From contig JAUYDU010000160.1 in assembly GCA_030691665.1 (NCBI GenBank), forward strand, positions 1 to 5,004: a stretch of 5,004 bases of DNA, read 5' to 3'. Position 1 is the stretch's first letter, and each line of letters opens with the position of its first letter. The notes beneath the pieces are model-generated. The model searched no databases, was not told where the DNA came from, and saw nothing but the letters and a program-made list of their open reading frames with translations. The stretch comes from Chloroflexota bacterium. GTDB lineage: Bacteria > Chloroflexota > Dehalococcoidia > SM23-28-2. The position numbers were made by a program, and so were the translations under genes. This document shows positions 1 through 5,004 of the stretch, in pieces.

Positions 1-853
1 GCGGGTTGTACGTGCGGTACGTGCCCCGCGTGTTCCAGCCCTGGTACAGGTCAGGGTACCCGGCGTGGAACCCCCGGCCGTGGCGCCCGACGCCTCCTTC
101 GCCGCCGTACGTGCTCAGCAGGTCCAGGCCGTCACACGGAATACTCTTCACCCGGAAGAACGTCGTCACGAAGTCCAGCTCTCCCGGTCCCATCCACGTG
201 CGCGACGATTGCTCGTACCCCAGCGCCCACGCGGGGTGCATGGGAGGCAGGCCCGTCAGCCGAACGAGCTTCGCAAGCGCCTGCGACGGCGCCGGGCCGT
301 CGATGAAGTAGATGGTGCGGATGTTCCTGCCCAGGACGGCGAAGCGGTCGCGAAGGTCTATCGTCATCGGGAAAGAGCTATCGAAGAAGAGGCCGAAGCC
401 GCGCGCCGAGAGGACCCACGGCATGAAGTTGTACCCCTGGCCCGTCTCGCGGTGGTGGACGCGGTACGCCTTGCCCCGCCTGTCGATGCCCGTGTCCCCG
501 TTGCTGGCGCCAACGCCGTACAGGGCGTACCCCCTGTCGACTACGACCGTTGCACCGTCAGGGTTCGGATCGCGCAGCTCGCACTCGGGGTCCTCGCCGC
601 CCGGCGACACGCGGTAGATGCGGACCCTGGGCGGCGAGCCCGACACCTCGACGCGCAGGGCGCGGGTCTGGAGCGCCCGCCTGCCCGGCGTAACCTCCCG
701 GGCTTCGGCAACAGCCCCAGGCGGGTCAGGGACCAGGAACGAGGGCCTGGAGCGGGAGTATCCATTGGGACATTCGACCGCGATGATGCCGTCGTCCAGC
801 GCTCGAACGCTGAAACTAGGGCCCGATGTGTTCGTGGACTTCTCCCTTCTCAC
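1..853 (-). CDS. Glycoside hydrolase family 31 (alpha-glucosidase-like) protein, C-terminus cut by window edge
   Basis: Reading the minus strand from a GTG at 853-851 gives 284 codons that stay open through the left edge, starting MRREKSTNTSGPSF. GH31 enzymes hydrolyse alpha-linked glycosides with retention. Residues about 108-165 look like the GH31 N-terminal beta-sandwich (YALYGVGASNGDTGIDRRG, then FMPWVLSARGFGLFFDSSFP). Residues 202-241 match the entry to the catalytic barrel: LPPMHPAWALGYEQSSRTW, then IPCD, as in the family's PPxWALGxxQSR and IPCD blocks. The nucleophile motif (WxDMNE type) would lie beyond position 1, so activity cannot be judged. After IPCD the usual LDxDYM reads GLDLLSTYGG, which is divergent. 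An in-frame stop at 910-908 and the absence of any other ATG, GTG or TTG before 853 fix the start, although the Shine-Dalgarno is weak. No signal peptide is seen, so it is probably cytoplasmic. It follows the permease gene by 62 nt. Confidence 0.88.
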   Translation of the reverse strand, partial: MRREKSTNTSGPSFSVRALDDGIIAVECPNGYSRSRPSFLVPDPPGAVAEAREVTPGRRALQTRALRVEVSGSPPRVRIYRVSPGGEDPECELRDPNPDGATVVVDRGYALYGVGASNGDTGIDRRGKAYRVHHRETGQGYNFMPWVLSARGFGLFFDSSFPMTIDLRDRFAVLGRNIRTIYFIDGPAPSQALAKLVRLTGLPPMHPAWALGYEQSSRTWMGPGELDFVTTFFRVKSIPCDGLDLLSTYGGEGGVGRHGRGFHAGYPDLYQGWNTRGTYRTYNP

Positions 854-876
854 AACAACCGTCCCGGTGCGAGGGT

Positions 877-914
877 CCGATGGGCCTCCGTGAGGTCCTC
901 CACGTCCCTATCGG
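877..914 (-). other. Possible weak hairpin between permease and GH31 genes
   Basis: The 62-nt gap between the dppC-type stop and the GH31 start has arms CCGATGGG (877-884) and CCCTATCGG (906-914). They pair except for one bulged T at 909, and a small inner stem CCTC/GAGG (885-888 with 892-895) sits in the loop. No T-run follows on the minus strand, so it is not a convincing intrinsic terminator. It may modulate expression of the GH31 gene or be chance in GC-rich DNA. Confidence 0.25.
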
Positions 915-915
915 C

Positions 916-1809
916 CTAAAGCTGCCTCAGCCTGGGGTCGAGGTAATCTCGCACCCAGTCTCCGAGGAAGTTCAGCGAGGTCACGGTCAGGCATATGGCT
1001 ACCCCGGGGAAGAAGGATATCCACCAGGCGTCTCTCAGGTACTCCCGCCCCTCGGCTATCATAACGCCCCAGGTAGGGGTGGGAGGTGGGATACCCGCGC
1101 CCAAAAAGCTCAAGAAGGCCTCCGTCAGGATGAGCCCGCCCACGTGCAGACTCGCTATGACCATGATGAGACCCATGACCTCAGGAAGGATATGCCGCAG
1201 GAGAATGCGCAGGTCGGAGGCACCAGCCACTCTGGCAAGGGAGACATAGTCCCGGGTCTTCAGGCTCAAGACCTGGGCGCGTACCTGCCGCACGAAGGGT
1301 GTCCAGGCGGCCAGCGCCAGCAGGATCATCATCGTCTTCAGGCTCGCGCCTACCACCACCGCTATCACCATTGCCAGAAGGATGAAGGGGATCCCCATCC
1401 ACATGTCCACGATCCGGGTGATTACCTCGTCCGTCAGCCCTCCGAAGTAGCCCGAAAGGAGCCCCAGCGTGGTTCCGACAAGTGTACCGCTGACCATAGA
1501 GACGGCCACAACCATGAGGGATACCCGGGTGCCGTGGATGAGCCGACTGAGCACGTCACGCCCGATAACGTCGGCCCCCAGAACATGGTTCCAGCTCCCC
1601 TGGTCGTACCAGACTGGAGGTACGTTCCGCTCCTTCAGGTTGGCCTTGAGGGGCGGGTGAGGCGCGATGAAGGGGGCGAAGATGGCCATGAAGGCCATGC
1701 CTGCCAGAATCACCCCCGGGAGAACCGGCCACTTGCCCAGGAAGGCCACGGTCATGGTCAGGGGGCCTGGCCTCCTTAGCCGAAAGCTTACCTCTGCCGC
1801 TTGCGCCAT
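916..1809 (-). CDS. ABC transporter permease, DppC/OppC type
   Basis: This 297-residue inner-membrane permease is the usual length for the DppC/OppC family (binding-protein-dependent transport, BPD_transp_1). The N-terminus is a short cytoplasmic tail, then a membrane segment at about 28-50. A family-typical block LGADVIGRDVLSRLIHGTRV sits at 77-96 (most relatives have LGTDxxGRD). Further membrane segments fall at about 96-118, 135-178, 210-235 and 263-285. The EAA loop that contacts the ATPase is at about 188-212 (YVSLARVAGASDLRILLRHI), and the conserved tail AFLSFLGAGIPPPTPTWG (231-248) and LGDWVRDYLDPRLR (282-295) are intact. The ATG at 1809 lies 7 nt after the stop of the DppB-type gene with GAGGGTGG just upstream, so the pair is probably translationally coupled. 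It would form the channel as a heterodimer with that protein. The substrate cannot be read from the permease alone. Confidence 0.95.
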   Translation of the reverse strand: MAQAAEVSFRLRRPGPLTMTVAFLGKWPVLPGVILAGMAFMAIFAPFIAPHPPLKANLKERNVPPVWYDQGSWNHVLGADVIGRDVLSRLIHGTRVSLMVVAVSMVSGTLVGTTLGLLSGYFGGLTDEVITRIVDMWMGIPFILLAMVIAVVVGASLKTMMILLALAAWTPFVRQVRAQVLSLKTRDYVSLARVAGASDLRILLRHILPEVMGLIMVIASLHVGGLILTEAFLSFLGAGIPPPTPTWGVMIAEGREYLRDAWWISFFPGVAICLTVTSLNFLGDWVRDYLDPRLRQL

Positions 1810-1816
1810 GCCACCC

Positions 1817-2752
1817 TCATCGAAGCCTGATCCGTGGATCCACGTAGGCGTACAGGATGTCCACCAAGAAGTTCGCCAGGACGAATGCCAGCGTGAATAT
1901 AAGCACGACTACAGAAAGCACCGGGATGTTGTTGTTCCAGACCGCTTCTACTGAGTACCTGGCTATCCCTGGCCACGCGAAAACGGTCTCCACGGCGACG
2001 GAGCCGCTGATGAGCCCCGCCAGCATGAGGGCAGCCAAGGTGAGGGGAGCGAGTATGGCGTTCCTGAAGCCGTGTTTCCATATCACCAGGAACTCATTCA
2101 CGCCCTTTGCCCGCGCCATCTTGATGTACTCGGAGTCCAGGATCTCCAGCATGGCGGAGCGGGTGAGGCGCACATACCCTGCCATGGGCATCCAGGCCAG
2201 GATGAAAGTGGGCATGATGTAGTTGCGAACGGAGACCCCCTCACCCATCGTGCCCGTAGGCAGCCACCCCAGCCACACGGCGAAGACGAGTACGCCCAGG
2301 ATAGCGACCCAGAAGGCGGGTAGGCTCTGGCCGAGGATGGCGAAGGTCCGTCCGATGTAGTCCCAGACGCCGTTCCGCTTAACCGCAGAGAGCACGCCCA
2401 ATGGTACACCTATCAGGATGGCTAGCGCCCAGGCGCTCAATGTGAGCCTCAGGGTCGGCCCCAACTTCTGCGCTAGCTTCGGCCCGATGCGAGTTCTGTC
2501 GGCCAGGTCCATCCCCAGGTCCCCGCGCATCAGGTCCCATATCCAGTACCCGTACTGGACTGGCACCGGCTTGTCCAAGTGCAGTCGCCTGGCCGCCTCC
2601 TCCCATGCCTGCTGGCTCATACCATAGCCGGCTTCCGGCAGCATTAGTATCCTAGGGTCTCCCACCATCCTAGAGAGGCCGAAGATGATCATGGTAGCCC
2701 CGACGAGGACCAGCAGCGACGTGAAGAACCTCCGCACTATGAACCGCTGCAA
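1817..2752 (-). CDS. ABC transporter permease, DppB/OppB type
   Basis: A 311-residue inner-membrane permease of the DppB/OppB family, of normal length and apparently intact. The start MQRFIVRRFF followed by a hydrophobic segment (about 11-28) is the classic N-terminus of this family. A large periplasmic loop (about 30-98) contains the WIWDLMRGDLGMDL block at 70-83. Further membrane segments lie at about 102-124, 134-162, 178-196, 232-256 and 276-300. The EAA loop is at about 209-232 (YIKMARAKGVNEFLVIWKHG), and the family tail YVDPRIRLR closes the protein. The start codon is TTG (2752-2750), preceded 4 nt upstream by GGAGG (2761-2757); the alternative GTG at codon 6 would remove the conserved N-terminal residues. 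It lies 79 nt after the binding-protein gene, across a strong hairpin, and 7 nt before its DppC-type partner. Confidence 0.95.
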   Translation of the reverse strand: MQRFIVRRFFTSLLVLVGATMIIFGLSRMVGDPRILMLPEAGYGMSQQAWEEAARRLHLDKPVPVQYGYWIWDLMRGDLGMDLADRTRIGPKLAQKLGPTLRLTLSAWALAILIGVPLGVLSAVKRNGVWDYIGRTFAILGQSLPAFWVAILGVLVFAVWLGWLPTGTMGEGVSVRNYIMPTFILAWMPMAGYVRLTRSAMLEILDSEYIKMARAKGVNEFLVIWKHGFRNAILAPLTLAALMLAGLISGSVAVETVFAWPGIARYSVEAVWNNNIPVLSVVVLIFTLAFVLANFLVDILYAYVDPRIRLR

Positions 2753-2776
2753 GTCGCCTCCAACCTCAGGGACGCC

Positions 2777-2808
2777 GTCCGGCGCCGGGCCTGTACCCGG
2801 CGCCGGAC
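2777..2808 (-). promoter_or_regulatory. Perfect 13-bp inverted repeat (intercistronic hairpin)
   Basis: Arms GTCCGGCGCCGGG (2777-2789) and CCCGGCGCCGGAC (2796-2808) are perfectly complementary, with a 6-nt loop. The stem is almost all G:C, so the RNA hairpin would be very stable. It sits in the 79-nt gap between the binding-protein stop and the first permease start. No T-run follows on the minus strand, so full Rho-independent termination is unlikely. By analogy with intercistronic hairpins such as those between malE and malF, it more likely blocks 3' decay or attenuates transcription, giving more binding protein than permease. Each arm also contains the self-palindromic 10-mer CCGGCGCCGG, so a DNA-binding site is an alternative. 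Confidence 0.7.
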
Positions 2809-2831
2809 CAGTTCACCCGTCAGAAACAGCA

Positions 2832-4790
2832 TCACGGCGCGAGCCGGATCGTCTCCGGCGTCTTGACGAGAAGCAGAGCACCACCACTTGCAGGCCGCAT
2901 CTTCCATTCGAGGATGGCCTTGGGGTTGTACAGGGCCGCCGTCGGTAACTCCACCACGCCGGGGTACAGCATCCACTCGTAGATATAGTTCTGGAACGCA
3001 ACGGTGAGGCGCTCCAGCTCCTTGGGGTCGATGGTCGCCTGCTTCGCCTTCAGGGTTTCGGTCGCCTTGGGAAGCTCCATGCCCGAGTTGAACCCTGTCG
3101 GAGCGCTGACAGCGCTTATCAGCCACTCGCCAGGCCAAGTGGCAGGGAAGGCTGACCACATGCTGTGAAAGCTGATCTGGTTGACGGTGCGGTTGATGCG
3201 CTTGGGCCGCCAGCTGGCGTACGGCTGCCGGTCCATAGTCATCTTCACATTCAGCTCAGTGAGCCAGATGGCCGCGATGGCGTCCGCTATCTCCGCCTGG
3301 ATGCCGACCTGCGCGTAGAAGCCCGCCGTGAATCCCGTGGGGTAGCCTGCCTCTTTCAAGAGCTGCCTCGCCTTTGTGGGGTCGTACGGGACGTTCCACC
3401 TGTCTTTGTTGGCCTTGAATATGGGGTCTGTATCGCCAATGCTGCCGAGCATAGAGACTCGACCCAGGCCCTGGAGCATGCTCTGGTTGATGGCCTCCCG
3501 GTCAATGGTGAGGGCGAGCGCCCAGCGCACCTTCTTGGCCCGCTCCATGGAGGCGGGGTCGTTGGGGTCGCCTACCCACGGTATGCTCGTGTCGATGGTC
3601 CGCCGCAATGCCTCGCCCGTCGTCGGATGCTTCGTCTCCCAGTAGTTCCCGCCCGGAACCAAGCCAAAATCCTCGGTACCACCTTCCTCTGGGGCCTTCT
3701 TGAAGCCAGCTTTCAGGAGGGCAGGCCAGTCCTTCAGGTCGACCATGGATATCTGAGCTTCGCCCGCCTCCAGTATGGCCCGCCGCATGGATGCCTCCGG
3801 TATCTCCAGGTACCTCACCTTCCCCACGAAGGGGGTCTGTCGCCAGTGATTGGGGATGGCTTTCGTGAAGACACCCTTGTGCTGGGTCCATTCCTCCAGC
3901 TCGAAGGGGCCCGTTCCGATGGGGTTCTCCCGCATCCACTGCTCACCCTTTTCATCCCAGGCCCGCTTGGAGAAGATCCCGATCCCCTCGAAGAAGTCGG
4001 ATGTCCACTGGAGGTGGTAGTGCGCGGCGTAGGCGACCCAGTTGAACCGCACCGTGTACTTGTCTATCACATCCACCCGTTTCAGGACGGGCATGAGGTC
4101 GCCTCCAGTGTCGTGCTGGGCCCCAGGAGTCACGTTCGGATTTGCCCCATTAAAGGTGAAAGCTATGTCCTCTGCCGTCAGCTCGCCCAGCCCTTTGTGA
4201 AACTGGGTCCCTTTTCGCAGCTTGAAGTCAGTGTAGCTGAGGTCTTTGGAGACCTCCCACGACTCGGCCAGGTTAGGAACGATAGCTAAACCACCGTCCT
4301 CGGCCCGTTTGCTTAGCAGTACGGTGTCCTGCACGCTTGTGTTGGAAAGCAACGCACAGGCCGGACAGTCGCTCGGGATTCCGCTTTTTGAGAAGACGGT
4401 AGTCACCGCGATAGTGACCGTGCCTGTGGGCCGAACAGGCACAGGCGTAGGGGTCGCAGTGGGCGTCGGCCTGGGCGTGGCGGTAGGTGTCGGCGTCGGG
4501 GTAGGTATGGCAACAGGCGTGGCCGTCGGTGTAGGCGTCGGCAGCGGCGTTTCACCAGGCTTCAATGTTGGCGTCGGGGTCGGTCTCGGAGTCTCCGTCG
4601 GCGTTGGTGTGGCCGGCGGCACGGGCGTAGGTGTTGGGGTCGGCACCGGCGTCCACGTAGGTTCCGGGGTCCACGTGGGCACAGCCATAGGCGTTGGCGT
4701 GGCGGCTGGCCCGCAGGCGACGGCAAGGAAGAGAGCCAGGACTACCACGATGGGGAGGGCGCTGGTGAAGACGCTCGACAGCCGTTTCAT
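2832..4790 (-). CDS. ABC transporter substrate-binding lipoprotein, SBP_bac_5 family, with long Pro/Thr linker
   Basis: A 652-residue extracytoplasmic solute-binding protein. It starts with a basic n-region (MKRLSS) and a hydrophobic stretch (about 11-25) ending in A-V-A-C, so Cys26 is the likely lipidated residue. Residues 29-121 form a Pro/Thr-rich spacer, and the binding domain starts at about 123 (GTVTIAV). Family-typical blocks follow: NLAESWEVSKDLSYTDFKLR (173-192), LTAEDIAFTFN (204-214), NPIGTGPFELEEW (289-301), VRWALALTIDREAINQ (421-436) and YDPTKARQLLKEAGYPTGF (469-487). The family is normally about 500-550 residues, and the excess is the linker. A CPAC pair (Cys142, Cys145) near the start of the domain is unusual. 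The ATG at 4790 has GGGAGGT 8 nt upstream, which decides the start. As first gene of the operon it delivers substrate to the two permeases. Family 5 proteins bind peptides, nickel or oligosaccharides; the downstream GH31 gene hints at a sugar. Confidence 0.95.
   Translation of the reverse strand: MKRLSSVFTSALPIVVVLALFLAVACGPAATPTPMAVPTWTPEPTWTPVPTPTPTPVPPATPTPTETPRPTPTPTLKPGETPLPTPTPTATPVAIPTPTPTPTATPRPTPTATPTPVPVRPTGTVTIAVTTVFSKSGIPSDCPACALLSNTSVQDTVLLSKRAEDGGLAIVPNLAESWEVSKDLSYTDFKLRKGTQFHKGLGELTAEDIAFTFNGANPNVTPGAQHDTGGDLMPVLKRVDVIDKYTVRFNWVAYAAHYHLQWTSDFFEGIGIFSKRAWDEKGEQWMRENPIGTGPFELEEWTQHKGVFTKAIPNHWRQTPFVGKVRYLEIPEASMRRAILEAGEAQISMVDLKDWPALLKAGFKKAPEEGGTEDFGLVPGGNYWETKHPTTGEALRRTIDTSIPWVGDPNDPASMERAKKVRWALALTIDREAINQSMLQGLGRVSMLGSIGDTDPIFKANKDRWNVPYDPTKARQLLKEAGYPTGFTAGFYAQVGIQAEIADAIAAIWLTELNVKMTMDRQPYASWRPKRINRTVNQISFHSMWSAFPATWPGEWLISAVSAPTGFNSGMELPKATETLKAKQATIDPKELERLTVAFQNYIYEWMLYPGVVELPTAALYNPKAILEWKMRPASGGALLLVKTPETIRLAP
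4428..4706 (-). repeat. Imperfect ACxCCx (Thr-Pro) hexanucleotide tract encoding the lipoprotein linker
   Basis: This part of the binding-protein gene encodes residues 29-121, dominated by TPTP, TPxP and TATP units. On the plus strand it reads as a run of GGCGTx-type hexamers with many third-base differences. The variable wobble positions suggest selection for the Pro/Thr sequence rather than very recent DNA expansion. The segment would be an extended, unfolded tether between the lipid anchor and the binding domain. Confidence 0.85.
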
Positions 4791-4798
4791 TGTGATTT

Positions 4799-4805
4799 AC
4801 CTCCC
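4799..4805 (-). promoter_or_regulatory. Strong Shine-Dalgarno site of the binding-protein gene
   Basis: On the minus strand GGGAGGT (4805-4799) precedes the ATG at 4790 by 8 nt. This is close to the ideal anti-16S match and supports that start, which also gives a complete lipoprotein signal peptide. Confidence 0.85.
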
Positions 4806-4839
4806 AGTTTACTTCCGACAACTATCAAGGATTGCACCC

Positions 4840-4871
4840 GGCCCAGACGCTCGCCCACAAAGCGTCCGGCC
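4840..4871 (-). promoter_or_regulatory. Inverted repeat in the leader of the operon
   Basis: Plus-strand arms GGCC-CA-GACGCT (4840-4851) and AGCGTC-C-GGCC (4861-4871) pair over two blocks (4 and 6 bp) around a small internal mismatch, with a 9-nt loop CGCCCACAA. The element lies about 50-80 nt upstream of the binding-protein start. It could be a 5'-UTR hairpin or a dyad operator for a sugar-responsive repressor. No T-run follows on either strand. I could not identify a convincing -35/-10 pair around it. Confidence 0.4.
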
Positions 4872-4879
4872 AGGCATCA

Positions 4880-4972
4880 AAGGAGGCTGAAATGAAGGAA
4901 GACTGCTCCCGTCCCGATACCCCCCACGCCACAGGCACCGGGCCGGATAAACAAGGAGGCTGTGATGAAAGA
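4880..4972 (+). repeat. Two direct copies of a ribosome-binding-site-plus-ATG element
   Basis: Copies at 4880-4899 and 4953-4972, offset by 73 nt, match at 17 of 20 positions: AAGGAGGCTG, two variable bases, then ATGAA and a near-identical end. Each places a near-perfect AGGAGG 5 nt before an ATG on the plus strand. The first ATG (4892) opens a frame to the window edge; the second (4965) encodes only MKEMNAP before TGA (4986-4988). The two ATGs are in different frames. Confidence 0.55.
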
Positions 4973-5004
4973 GATGAATGCGCCGTGAGGCGGACTCCAG
5001 ACGG
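4892..5004 (+). CDS. Possible divergent small or partial ORF, unrecognised
   Basis: An ATG at 4892 preceded by AAAGGAGG opens a frame of 37 complete codons that is still open at the right edge, beginning MKEDCSRPDTPHATGTG. The peptide is polar, rich in Pro, Asp, Arg and Gly, and has CDERDEC near its visible end. I recognise no family. The case rests on the strong ribosome-binding site and on not being antisense to a known gene. A short open frame in GC-rich DNA can occur by chance, and the second site-plus-ATG at 4965 in another frame makes the true start unclear. If real, it is transcribed away from the transporter operon, and 4791-4879 would be a shared divergent control region. Confidence 0.22.
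   Translation, partial: MKEDCSRPDTPHATGTGPDKQGGCDERDECAVRRTPD

Noticed and set aside
285..301. GACGGC-GCCGG-GCCGTC inverted repeat
   Set aside because: It lies inside the GH31 coding sequence over ordinary codons (DGPAPS) and a 6-bp G:C arm is expected by chance at this composition.
65..919. Long plus-strand open frame of 284 codons opposite the GH31 gene
   Set aside because: It is Arg/Ala/Val-rich with no family blocks and is the antisense shadow of a minus-strand gene with clear GH31 motifs. High GC makes long antisense frames common.
826..1779. Plus-strand open frame of 317 codons opposite the DppC-type gene
   Set aside because: Its His/Gly/Gln-rich product resembles no protein family, and the opposite strand encodes a complete canonical permease.
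3165..4289. Plus-strand open frame of 374 codons opposite the binding-protein gene
   Set aside because: It is antisense to the SBP_bac_5 domain, with no recognisable motif and no good ribosome-binding site noted; the minus-strand gene explains the region.
4428..4706. Repetitive tract considered as a CRISPR array or minisatellite
   Set aside because: There is no repeat-spacer spacing; the units are short degenerate hexamers explained by Thr-Pro coding.
4791..4879. Search for a sigma-70 promoter of the operon
   Set aside because: Weak -10-like stretches such as GATAGT have no acceptable -35 partner at 16-18 nt, so no promoter is called.
4246..4890. Plus-strand frame encoding a Gly/Val repeat (VGVGVG) protein resembling an elastin-like or autotransporter passenger
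   Set aside because: The repeat is the reverse complement of the Thr-Pro linker codons. The minus strand has a strong Shine-Dalgarno, signal peptide and lipobox in the same region.

Overview
The window reads as one minus-strand operon that has been cut at the left edge. In transcription order (right to left) it encodes a lipoprotein substrate-binding protein of the SBP_bac_5 / peptide-binding type (4790 to 2832), a DppB/OppB-type permease (2752 to 1817), a DppC/OppC-type permease (1809 to 916) and the N-terminal 284 residues of a glycoside hydrolase family 31 (alpha-glucosidase-like) enzyme (853 to beyond position 1). Spacings are 79, 7 and 62 nt, all on one strand, which supports a single transcription unit. 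No ATP-binding subunit lies in the window, so the importer is incomplete as seen.

The base composition is high in G+C. The binding protein carries a very long Pro/Thr linker straight after its lipobox cysteine. That style is common in lipoproteins of Chloroflexota, including Dehalococcoidia and SAR202-like lineages, so a Chloroflexota bacterium is the best guess. This is inference from style, not from a marker gene. No tRNA, rRNA, mobile element or CRISPR array is visible.

Functionally, the tethered binding protein would capture a solute outside the membrane and pass it to the two-permease channel. Family 5 binding proteins mostly carry peptides or nickel, but several in Thermotoga and in archaea are known to carry oligosaccharides. 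The co-directional GH31 gene makes an alpha-linked oligosaccharide or glycoside a reasonable candidate substrate here. The GH31 protein has an unusual version of the motif that normally carries a substrate-contacting Asp, so its specificity may not be plain alpha-glucosidase.

The non-coding parts hold the most unusual structure. A perfect 13-bp hairpin sits between the binding-protein gene and the permease genes (2777-2808). The leader upstream of the binding-protein gene has an inverted repeat (4840-4871). Farther upstream is a duplicated ribosome-binding-site-plus-ATG element on the plus strand (4880-4899 and 4953-4972). I see no wholly undescribed system; the window is mostly an ordinary uptake-and-hydrolysis operon with a few features worth checking.
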